DNA of 41,015 nt from Alphaproteobacteria bacterium (GTDB lineage: Bacteria; Pseudomonadota; Alphaproteobacteria; Rhodobacterales; Rhodobacteraceae): NCBI GenBank assembly GCA_013151335.1, contig JAADIJ010000127.1, positions 1 to 41,015 of the forward strand. The letters are read 5' to 3'. Position 1 is the first letter of the stretch, and every line of letters starts with the position of its first letter. The position numbers were made by a program, and so were the translations under genes. Under the pieces are notes generated by a model. It made no database searches, was not told the origin of the DNA, and saw only the letters and a list, made by a program, of their open reading frames with translations. This document shows, piece after piece, positions 1 to 6,469 of this stretch.

Positions 1-35
1 GACGAAAAACTCTGCTGTTTCAATGCCAAACCCCC

Positions 36-59
36 CTATAATTCCTGCCAGAATTATAG
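36..59. repeat. perfect inverted repeat, 9-bp arms, 6-nt loop
   Basis: The arms CTATAATTC (36-44) and GAATTATAG (51-59) are exact reverse complements around a 6-nt spacer. It lies in the roughly 200 bases past the serB stop, where I see no convincing gene. It could be a weak transcription terminator or a protein-binding site; nothing decides between them. Confidence 0.5.
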
Positions 60-196
60 CACGGAAATTGGGACGTTGTTCAGAGTTTCCTTAAGGTACC
101 GGTTAGAAACTTCCTTTTCGCATGGGAGCCTGCAAAAGCCATAAGACGAGTCGCGTAGTATAGGCCAACCGGTCAAAAAAGTGCGACCACCTATCT

Positions 197-1096
197 TCAG
201 GTAAGGTCGAACTCAGATTTCCTGTATCCCTGAATATACAGCAGAGCGGTCAGATCAGCGTGGTTGATACAAATATTTGCCTGATTTTTCAGAGCGACAG
301 AACCATGAAACGCCGCGCCAATACCGGCTGCCCTGATCATTTCTATATCGTTTGCACCGTCACCAACGGCAAGAACGTCTGTGGGGGAGAGGCCCTTTAT
401 CTCACATAATCTGCTCAGGGTATCAAGCTTTGCCGAGCGACCAAGGATCGGCTCCGCGATCTCTCCCGTCAGTTTGTCGGCGACAAAGGTAAGTTCATTC
501 GCCTGATGGTCGTGAAAGCCGGTGATTTTGGCAATTCGGCTGGTAAAGAAACTGAAGCCACCTGAAACGAGGATGCAATATGCCCCGTGATGGCGCATGG
601 TTCGAACCAGAGTACGGGCACCTGCTTTCACCGTGATGCGCTCTTTATAGACGCGTTCGAGCAGGCTGTATTCCATCCCCTTCATTAACGCCATACGTTG
701 GCGCAGCGCTCTGGGGAAATCCATTTCTCCGCTGACCACAGCTTTGGTAATTCTGCTGATCTGTGAACCTACCCCGATGGCCGCGCCCAATTCATCAATA
801 CATTCCTGATCGATGATAGTTGAATCCATGTCGGAAATCAGAATGTGCTTGCGGCGGCCCCTGACCGGGATGCAGGCCGCGTCGATGTTTGTTCCTTCCA
901 GCGCAATCAGAGCCTGCCTCGTAATCTCGGCAGCGGAAAGTTCCGACGGAAAAATCAGATCGCAGGCTTCATCCTCGGCGAGCCAGTCCAGTTTGCAATT
1001 CAGTTCTAACTGGCTGCAAACCAGATCCGTGTGCACTGGCAGCAAGGGCTCTGGTTCTGTATTCCCGATCAATGTCAGCACATACGTTATCATCAA
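197..1096 (-). CDS. serB: phosphoserine phosphatase SerB
   Basis: Last step of serine synthesis: hydrolyses O-phosphoserine to L-serine in the cytoplasm. It is a HAD-superfamily enzyme. The nucleophile motif DMDST is at residues 89-93 (D89 nucleophile, D91 general acid), followed by the substrate-specificity segment IDQECIDELG. Motif II is SGGF, and the metal-binding motif III is VGDGANDIEMI near the C-terminus. The first 80 residues form the variable N-terminal region, shorter than in enterobacterial SerB with its ACT-like part, but the 299-residue length is normal for alphaproteobacteria. Two adjacent ATG codons (1096 and 1093) could both start it. It is transcribed away from the GntR gene, sharing an 87-bp divergent gap. 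Confidence 0.95.
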   Translation of the reverse strand: MMITYVLTLIGNTEPEPLLPVHTDLVCSQLELNCKLDWLAEDEACDLIFPSELSAAEITRQALIALEGTNIDAACIPVRGRRKHILISDMDSTIIDQECIDELGAAIGVGSQISRITKAVVSGEMDFPRALRQRMALMKGMEYSLLERVYKERITVKAGARTLVRTMRHHGAYCILVSGGFSFFTSRIAKITGFHDHQANELTFVADKLTGEIAEPILGRSAKLDTLSRLCEIKGLSPTDVLAVGDGANDIEMIRAAGIGAAFHGSVALKNQANICINHADLTALLYIQGYRKSEFDLT

Positions 1097-1183
1097 TTCA
1101 CCACCGCGTCTTTGCTGTTATCATCGGCATTCCAACGTATCGGCTGCATTGACACACCAAGTTTCAGATCATAATGTCACTCT

Positions 1184-1987
1184 ATGGATGAAGCTTGGAC
1201 TATACCAGAAAAATGTAATTGGACCATACCAGATAAAGTCCGTAGTTCATGGGATCGCAAGATTCCCTACTACCTGCGGATCAGAGACCACTTTGCAAAT
1301 ATGATCGAGACCGGCACCCTGAGCACCGGCAGCAAACTTCCGCCCGAACGGGTTCTGGCCGACGAATTTTCGATCACCAGGGTCACCGCACGCCAGGCGC
1401 TGATGCGGCTGGAGGCCGAGGGTCTGATCTTTCGCGAGGAGCGGCGCGGATGGTACGTGTCTCCGCCGCGGGTGCGATATGATCCGACCGCCAATACCAG
1501 CTTCACCGAAAGCATTGCCGAGCAGGGGCGGATCGCGGGAACCGCCGTATTGGCCACCCATCGGGTCAAGGCCTCGCCGTGGCAAAGCGTCCATCTTGGT
1601 TGTGCGGTCGGTGATCTGATATTCGTGATCAACCGGTCCCGGTCGGTCGACGGGCGGGTAGTCCTGGTGGAGAAAATCCACATCAGGGCACAGCGCTGCC
1701 CCGGCCTTCTGGACTTTCCGCTTGACCAGTCGATGACCGGGCTGATGGAGCGTGAATTTGGCATCATTGAGCGCCGGGCGCAGATTGATATGCGGCCCAC
1801 GGTCCTGTCGGAAGACCCGGCAAAGGCGCTGGGGGTCGCGGTGGGGACGCCGGGCCTGTATCTGTCACGCAGCATCCGTGACCAGTTTGACGCCGTGGTT
1901 GAGCTGGACGAAGAATTTTGGCGGCACGATGCCATCAGCATCAGTATTTCCGCAACAAAAAATCACGAGACCGAGAGTAGTAACTGA
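1184..1987 (+). CDS. GntR/HutC-family regulator with UTRA domain
   Basis: Transcription factor of 267 residues. A winged-helix GntR domain spans about residues 22-90 (IPYYLRIRDHF, then LPPERVLADEFSITRVTARQAL), and a UTRA effector-binding domain fills the rest. The linker RGWYVSPPRVRYDPT resembles PhnR-type (aminophosphonate) regulators of this family, from memory only. The ABC-transporter ATPase gene starts 21 bp downstream, so it probably regulates that transporter. Two operator-like sites (1196-1207 and 1220-1231) lie just inside its own 5' end, suggesting autorepression. No other ATG/GTG/TTG in frame precedes the GntR domain, so 1184 is kept as the start even though the operators fall inside the coding sequence. 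The ligand is not known. Confidence 0.88.
   Translation: MDEAWTIPEKCNWTIPDKVRSSWDRKIPYYLRIRDHFANMIETGTLSTGSKLPPERVLADEFSITRVTARQALMRLEAEGLIFREERRGWYVSPPRVRYDPTANTSFTESIAEQGRIAGTAVLATHRVKASPWQSVHLGCAVGDLIFVINRSRSVDGRVVLVEKIHIRAQRCPGLLDFPLDQSMTGLMEREFGIIERRAQIDMRPTVLSEDPAKALGVAVGTPGLYLSRSIRDQFDAVVELDEEFWRHDAISISISATKNHETESSN
1196..1231. promoter_or_regulatory. pair of GntR operator-like sites
   Basis: TGGACTATACCA (1196-1207) and TGGACCATACCA (1220-1231) are 24 nt apart. Their reverse complements, TGGTATAGTCCA and TGGTATGGTCCA, match the pair found upstream of the binding-protein gene (2779-2813). The consensus TGGTATAGWCCA is a near-palindrome. Repetition at two places in one regulon makes it a likely binding site for the GntR protein; this is inference. 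Confidence 0.6.
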
Positions 1988-2008
1988 CGTTAACAAGGCG
2001 TTAAAACC

Positions 2009-2764
2009 ATGACAAGCCAGACTTCGATTGTTGTAGTCGAGAATATCAACAAGACCTTTCACAGCAAAGGACACACACCAGTAAAGGCGCTTCAGCATGT
2101 CTCCAACCATGTAGACAAGGGTGAAGTCTTGGTGGTGATCGGGCCAAGTGGCTCTGGGAAAAGCACATTTTTGCGAACCCTGAACGGTTTGGAACCGGTG
2201 GACGACGGGGTCATCATTATCGATGGGGTGGAGGTTACCTCCCCCAAGGCGAACCTCAACAAGTTGCGTCAGAATGTTGGCATGGTTTTTCAACATTTCA
2301 ATCTGTACCAGCATAAAACGGCACTGGAAAATATTACCATGCCGCAGATAGTGGTCCTGAAACGCACCAAAAGTAAGGCCAACGAGATTGGCAATCAACT
2401 GCTCGCACGCGTTGGCATCGGGGACAAGGGTGACAGCTATCCCAGCGAGCTGTCTGGTGGGCAGCAGCAACGGGTGGCAATTGCTCGAACCTTGGCCATG
2501 ACTCCAAAAGTCATGCTGTTTGACGAGGCAACATCTGCCCTTGATCCGGAAACCGTTGGCGGGGTTCTGGATCTGATGAAGGAACTGGCGGCTGACGGTA
2601 CCACTATGGTTGTGGTGACCCATGAAATGGGGTTCGCCCGCGAAGCCGCCGACAGGGTCATCTTCATGGACGAAGGCGCCATTATCGAGGAAGGCACGCC
2701 CGACGAGGTCTTTGACAATCCTCAGCATGAACGAACAAAACTGTTCCTCAGCCAAATCCTATGA
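2009..2764 (+). CDS. amino-acid-type ABC transporter ATP-binding protein
   Basis: Energises a periplasmic-binding-protein-dependent importer at the inner face of the membrane. The 251-residue sequence has Walker [11 protein letters not shown]-loop VFQHFNLY, the ABC signature [13 protein letters not shown], Walker [15 protein letters not shown] and the switch histidine in [15 protein letters not shown]. These are typical of the GlnQ/HisP polar amino acid subfamily. It sits 21 bp behind the GntR gene, so the two are probably cotranscribed, and ahead of the binding protein and two permeases. The operator pair between this gene and the binding protein suggests a second promoter inside the locus. 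The substrate cannot be read from the ATPase. Confidence 0.93.
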   Translation: MTSQTSIVVVENINKTFHSKGHTPVKALQHVSNHVDKGEVLVVIGPSGSGKSTFLRTLNGLEPVDDGVIIIDGVEVTSPKANLNKLRQNVGMVFQHFNLYQHKTALENITMPQIVVLKRTKSKANEIGNQLLARVGIGDKGDSYPSELSGGQQQRVAIARTLAMTPKVMLFDEATSALDPETVGGVLDLMKELAADGTTMVVVTHEMGFAREAADRVIFMDEGAIIEEGTPDEVFDNPQHERTKLFLSQIL

Positions 2765-2778
2765 CGATTTTTATCGTT

Positions 2779-2813
2779 TGGTATAGACCAGATTTATTTT
2801 TTGGTATATACGT
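2779..2813. promoter_or_regulatory. pair of GntR operator-like sites before the binding protein
   Basis: TGGTATAGACCA (2779-2790) and TGGTATATACGT (2802-2813) are 23 nt apart in the gap between the ATPase gene and the binding-protein gene. They share sequence and spacing with the pair at 1196-1231. They imply that the binding protein and permeases have their own promoter controlled by the same GntR regulator. Confidence 0.6.
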
Positions 2814-2895
2814 GAACCGCTAGATCGGAAGTGCTGCAGCGATGGCATTCAATGCTCATGGCATGCAGCGGAAGATCGCCAATGGGAGAGAAGCA

Positions 2896-3690
2896 ATGAA
2901 GAAAATCACCAGAATATTTTTACTTGGGTTGAGCGCGCTCGGGTTGGGTGTCGCAGCCCAGACGGCGTCGGCAGACGTCGTGCATGACATTATTACACGC
3001 GGCGAGTTGCGGGTTGCGGTTCAAACGCAGGGGCCGCCTGTCAGTTTTGTCGACAAGAGCGGCAACCGGACCGGATTCGCAATTGAAGTGGCCAAGATGA
3101 TGGCCACCGACATGGGCGTCAAGCTGGTACTGCTTGATTTTGACTGGAAGGGTCTGATCCCGGCGGTCCTCTCCGGCAAGGCCGATTTTCTGGCCGCGGA
3201 CATGACACCAACCGCCAAACGGACACTGGTTCTGAACTTTACTGATCCTTATCTTTACAGTGATGTGGTGCTGTACTCAAAAGCCAACAAGCCCTTCGCC
3301 AAATGGCAGGACGCCTGTGTTGCGGGGGTATCCATCGGGGTTGTTCAGGGCAGTAGCAACGTCGGCCTCCTCAAATCCAAATGTCCCGAAACGACCATCA
3401 AAGAATTTGCTGGTGGCGGGGCCGCAGTTGCTCAGGCCGTATCGGCAGATCGGGTCGATGCCGGGATCAATGATCAGGCATCCGCTGCCGGTTACCTGAT
3501 TGACTACCCGGATTTCAAAATCCTCAAAGGTGCGCCGAAACGCTGGCCGCTGAGCTTTGCCACCCTACCCGCCAACACTCATCTTCTGTCTTGGATGAAT
3601 AATTATTTCATGCTGATCAAAAATGACGGGCGGCTGGAAAAACTGGCGAATTATTGGATGCGTGGCCCGGATTGGAAGAAAGATCACTGA
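2896..3690 (+). CDS. ABC transporter substrate-binding protein (family 3 type)
   Basis: Periplasmic receptor that delivers a small polar solute to the adjacent permeases. A signal peptide occupies residues 1 to about 26 (MKKITRIFLLGL, hydrophobic core, then ASA cleavage). The mature protein follows the amino-acid-binding family 3 pattern: GELRVAVQTQGPP, FAIEVAKMMA, DFDWKGLIPAVLSGKAD and a final aromatic-rich segment. The start at 2896 is chosen over an upstream ATG at 2842 because it gives a clean signal peptide and has GGGAGAG 5-11 nt upstream. Length is 264 residues, normal for the family. An operator pair lies in the gap upstream and a hairpin follows the stop. Substrate unknown. Confidence 0.92.
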   Translation: MKKITRIFLLGLSALGLGVAAQTASADVVHDIITRGELRVAVQTQGPPVSFVDKSGNRTGFAIEVAKMMATDMGVKLVLLDFDWKGLIPAVLSGKADFLAADMTPTAKRTLVLNFTDPYLYSDVVLYSKANKPFAKWQDACVAGVSIGVVQGSSNVGLLKSKCPETTIKEFAGGGAAVAQAVSADRVDAGINDQASAAGYLIDYPDFKILKGAPKRWPLSFATLPANTHLLSWMNNYFMLIKNDGRLEKLANYWMRGPDWKKDH

Positions 3691-3717
3691 TCCGGTGATC
3701 CTAATTAGTGCAATCGT

Positions 3718-3747
3718 GGGGGCTGGTCTAGAACGTGTCTGGCCCCC
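3718..3747 (+). terminator. GC-rich hairpin between binding protein and permease
   Basis: GGGGGC (3718-3723) pairs with GCCCCC (3742-3747), extended inward by three weaker pairs, and is followed by GTTTCTT. A second small inverted repeat (GATCAC, 3682-3687, with GTGATC, 3695-3700) overlaps the stop of the binding-protein gene. In transporter operons such a hairpin often raises binding-protein mRNA relative to permease mRNA by partial termination or 3'-end protection; that role is inferred. Confidence 0.55.
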
Positions 3748-3782
3748 GTTTCTTAAACTGAGTCCCTGATACGGTTGGTGGA

Positions 3783-4466
3783 ATGGACTGGATTCTTGAT
3801 TTCTACAACTATCGGGTGGTTGAACAATATCTTCCCGAATTCCTCCGAGGGCTGGGCTGGACGGTCTGGATATCTCTGATATCGCTGGTTATTTCGCTGA
3901 CCATCGGTACGATTACCGCCTTGATGCGGCGGTCTGCCAATCCGCTGTTATGGCGCCCTGCCGCCGCCTATGTTCAGATGATCCGCTCTACCCCGTTGCT
4001 GATCCAGATTTACCTGATCTATTTTATCCTGCCAACCCTGCCGCTACTTGATCGTCGTCTTGACGAACTTGAAAGCGGGATTGTCGCCCTTGGCCTGAAC
4101 GCTGGTGCCTATATGTGCGAAATCATCCGCGCCGGGATTGAATCGGTTCCCCAAGGCCAAATTGAAGGTGCGCAGTCGGTTGGCATGACCAGATTTCAGA
4201 CTATGCGCTACGTGGTTTTGCCGCAGGCATTTGCTCGGGTTGCACCGGTTCTGATGGGGCAGACGGCGGTGCTGATAAAGGATAGCTCACTGGTCAGTTT
4301 CATCGGTGTTTTCGAGCTTTTCAGCGCTGGGCTCGAAGTCTTGAACGAGCGGCTGATGCCAAACGAGGCGTTTTTGACGGTCGCCGCTTTTTATCTCGCA
4401 ATTTACAGCGTCATGCTGTGGCTGACAGGTCGTGTCCAGCGCCGTCTTGGCGGGACCGCAACATAG
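3783..4466 (+). CDS. amino-acid-type ABC transporter permease (first)
   Basis: Inner-membrane channel subunit of the importer, 227 residues, HisM/GlnP type. Hydrophobic segments include WTVWISLISLVISLTIGTI, LIQIYLIYFILPTLPLL and a C-terminal span ending in LWLTG. The conserved EAA loop that contacts the ATPase is visible around EGAQSVGMTRFQTMRYVVLP. The next permease follows with an 11-bp gap to its chosen start, so the two form a heterodimer in the usual way. The start ATG lies 36 bp past the hairpin at 3718-3747 and is preceded by GGTTGGTGGA. Confidence 0.92.
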   Translation: MDWILDFYNYRVVEQYLPEFLRGLGWTVWISLISLVISLTIGTITALMRRSANPLLWRPAAAYVQMIRSTPLLIQIYLIYFILPTLPLLDRRLDELESGIVALGLNAGAYMCEIIRAGIESVPQGQIEGAQSVGMTRFQTMRYVVLPQAFARVAPVLMGQTAVLIKDSSLVSFIGVFELFSAGLEVLNERLMPNEAFLTVAAFYLAIYSVMLWLTGRVQRRLGGTAT

Positions 4467-4477
4467 GGAGAGAGGTC

Positions 4478-5146
4478 ATGTTCGATATTGTTCAATCTAC
4501 TATGCCGTTTCTTCTGGCCGGCTTGTGGATGACATTCAAAATTTCTGTAATCACTATCTTTTTTGGCAGCATTCTGGGAGGAATAATCGGCTTGTTGCGC
4601 ACCCTGAACTATCGAGTGATCAACATTCCCTTCGGGGCCTACATCCACACCCTGCGCGGCACACCGTTCCTGATCCATCTATATATTGTGTACTTCGTGC
4701 TGCCTCAAACCGGTATCGCGTGGCTACAGCTTGACGCTTTTACGGCGGCGGTTATCGCGCTTAGTCTCTACACCTCAACCTATGTGGCCGAAATCGTGCG
4801 CAGTGCCATTCAGGCGGTGCCACGCGGACAGAGTGAGGCCGCGCGCTCAACCGGCATGAATGCCCTTCAGGCCATGTGGTATGTGATCCTGCCTCAGGCA
4901 CTGAAACTGATGATCCCCCCAATGGGCGGCGTTTATGTCATCATCATCAAAGGCACCTCAATCGTGTCGGTGATAGGCATAACCGAACTGGTACGCGCCG
5001 GAGAACAGGCCACCCAGCGTAACCCGAGGGAATTGATGCTGATATACGGCATGACAGCAGTGTTGTATTTTGCCTATTGTTATCCAGTTTTGCGGTTTGC
5101 CAAATGGGCAGAAAGTAAATATGGCACCGTGCGCCTGCCATCGTAA
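4478..5146 (+). CDS. amino-acid-type ABC transporter permease (second)
   Basis: Second membrane subunit, 222 residues, HisQ/HisM family. It contains the N-terminal segment typical of this family (MPFLLAGLWMTFKISVITI), the RGTPFLIHLYIVYFVLP motif and the EAA loop EAARSTGMNALQAMWYVILP. An upstream in-frame ATG at 4418 would overlap the first permease by 49 bp. The ATG at 4478 is preferred because it has AGGGAGAGAGG just upstream and gives a normal N-terminus. It pairs with the first permease and is followed by the EEP hydrolase gene 45 bp downstream. Confidence 0.92.
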   Translation: MFDIVQSTMPFLLAGLWMTFKISVITIFFGSILGGIIGLLRTLNYRVINIPFGAYIHTLRGTPFLIHLYIVYFVLPQTGIAWLQLDAFTAAVIALSLYTSTYVAEIVRSAIQAVPRGQSEAARSTGMNALQAMWYVILPQALKLMIPPMGGVYVIIIKGTSIVSVIGITELVRAGEQATQRNPRELMLIYGMTAVLYFAYCYPVLRFAKWAESKYGTVRLPS

Positions 5147-5191
5147 AACCTGTCTCGGAGAGACATATCGCAAATCATGAGGGCAAGTCTT

Positions 5192-6061
5192 ATGAAAATC
5201 GTCACCTACAATATCCAGTTTGGGCTTGGCAAGGACGGCCACAACGATCTGGGTCGGATCGCCGACGAAATCAGAGGTGCCGATATCATCGCGCTGCAAG
5301 AGGTTGAGCGCAATTGGCAACACAGCGGTTTGGTCGATCAGCCAAAGCTGCTGGGTGATATTCTTGCGCAGTATTACTGGGTTTACGGCCCCTATTTTGA
5401 TGTGGATGCCAGCCAGAAGAGCGCCGATGGAAAGATCATCAACGCTCGCCGACAGTTCGGCAATATGATCCTGTCAAAAACACCGATACTGTGTTCCCGG
5501 TTGTTTCCCTTGCCAAAATCTTTCATTGTTGACCAGCGCAACATGGCTATGGGCATGCTCGAAGGAGTGGTTGATCTGGGCAATGGCCGGGCGTTGCGGA
5601 TTTACAATGCCCATCTTTCGGCCAAATCCGAATCCGACCGGATCGAACAAATTCACTGTATAAGAAAAACAATTGCTCAAGCACCGGGCGAGGGCGGTGC
5701 CTGGACCGGTTCAAGCGACCATCCCTTGTGGCTTGAAGACAAGATTGCCCCCCCAATGCCGGATGAATTCATGCTGCTGGGCGATTTCAACCTTCCCGCA
5801 AATGGCCCCGAATATTCACATCTGATCCGCCGTGACGAGAAACAATCTGACCTGATCGACAGCTGGACGCATACTGGCCACGCATCGAATGAGGGCGTTA
5901 CCTTTCGGGATTCCGAACCAGGCGGCGGTCAGCGCATTGATTTTGCGTTTGTGGATCAGTCAATGCAAAGTCAGGTCACGAAATCATGGATAGACGAGGA
6001 TGCGCTGGGGTCCGATCATCAGCCGTTCTGGATCGAGACAGATGAATCTGTCCCGCTTTAG
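5192..6061 (+). CDS. endonuclease/exonuclease/phosphatase (EEP) family hydrolase
   Basis: Metal-dependent phosphoesterase fold of 289 residues. Signature residues are visible: MKIVTYNIQFG (metal/phosphate Asn), ALQEVER (metal Glu), LLGDFNLP (Asp/Asn) and GSDHQPFWIE (catalytic Asp-His) at the C-terminus. It has no signal peptide, so it is probably cytoplasmic. The start at 5192 has GAGGG 8 nt upstream; an in-frame ATG at 5177 is possible but poorly spaced from its Shine-Dalgarno. It is the last gene of the transporter operon, which suggests that it cleaves a phosphate or phosphodiester bond in the imported compound; substrate unknown. An IS21 remnant begins about 30 bp after its stop. Confidence 0.85.
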   Translation: MKIVTYNIQFGLGKDGHNDLGRIADEIRGADIIALQEVERNWQHSGLVDQPKLLGDILAQYYWVYGPYFDVDASQKSADGKIINARRQFGNMILSKTPILCSRLFPLPKSFIVDQRNMAMGMLEGVVDLGNGRALRIYNAHLSAKSESDRIEQIHCIRKTIAQAPGEGGAWTGSSDHPLWLEDKIAPPMPDEFMLLGDFNLPANGPEYSHLIRRDEKQSDLIDSWTHTGHASNEGVTFRDSEPGGGQRIDFAFVDQSMQSQVTKSWIDEDALGSDHQPFWIETDESVPL

Positions 6062-6091
6062 CGCCGTCCCGGGTGCTCCTGCCGGGGCCTT

Positions 6092-6214
6092 GGGCGGTGT
6101 TGCATCCTTCAGATACTTCTTGATCGTATTACGGGATAAACCCGTGCTCCGGCTTACAGACTGGATACTTCGTCCATCCCGAACCAAACGCCGGATCTTT
6201 GCTGCACTTTCCAT
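6092..6214 (-). pseudogene. istA: IS21-family transposase IstA, N-terminal fragment
   Basis: From an ATG at 6214 the minus strand reads MESAAKIRRLVRDGRSI and then GLSRNTIKKYLKDATPP. This is the helix-turn-helix N-terminus of IS21 IstA transposases. Only about 41 of the usual roughly 500 residues remain. The frame then runs into unrelated sequence and the 3' end of the EEP gene. The fragment sits just inside the IS21 end at 6280-6334, in the orientation expected for an intact element extending leftwards. istB is absent. Confidence 0.8.
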
Positions 6215-6279
6215 TAATATCACCTGCTCATTCCCCGCGCCAAAATATGCGGATGTTAACAAAACACCCTTTCAGTGAA

Positions 6280-6334
6280 TGCACGCATTCACCTGCCGGG
6301 CAGCGGGTGGGTCAATTTTGCATGCCTATTCACA
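6280..6334 (-). mobile_element. IS21-family terminal sequence, copy A
   Basis: These 55 bp match, in reverse complement, 39241-39295 with two mismatches. The outer tip (read on the minus strand) is TGTGAATAGGCATGC, followed by a TTGACCCACCCG block of the kind repeated in IS21 ends. It lies 66 bp upstream of the istA fragment start, so it is the left end of the same decayed element. The region 6335-6469 up to hrpB holds nothing I recognise. Confidence 0.75.
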
Positions 6335-6469
6335 GATAACTGAACTAGCGCAAAAGTAGATCGTCGACGCGGCGCCGCTGAGTAGCCTTGAGCGTAACGT
6401 TTTGCCATTTGCTCGCCGGTTACGAAATGTTAGTATTTGCCCAGTAATACCTAAATTGAAAAGATTACC

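Noticed and set aside
1-75. Minus-strand hydrophobic reading IILAGIIGGFGIETAEFF at the window edge
   Set aside because: A stop lies just upstream with no start codon; too short to call a partial membrane gene.
1865-2755. 296-residue open frame on the minus strand
   Set aside because: Lies antisense to the ABC ATPase gene, which has all ABC motifs; the antisense product has no recognisable family.
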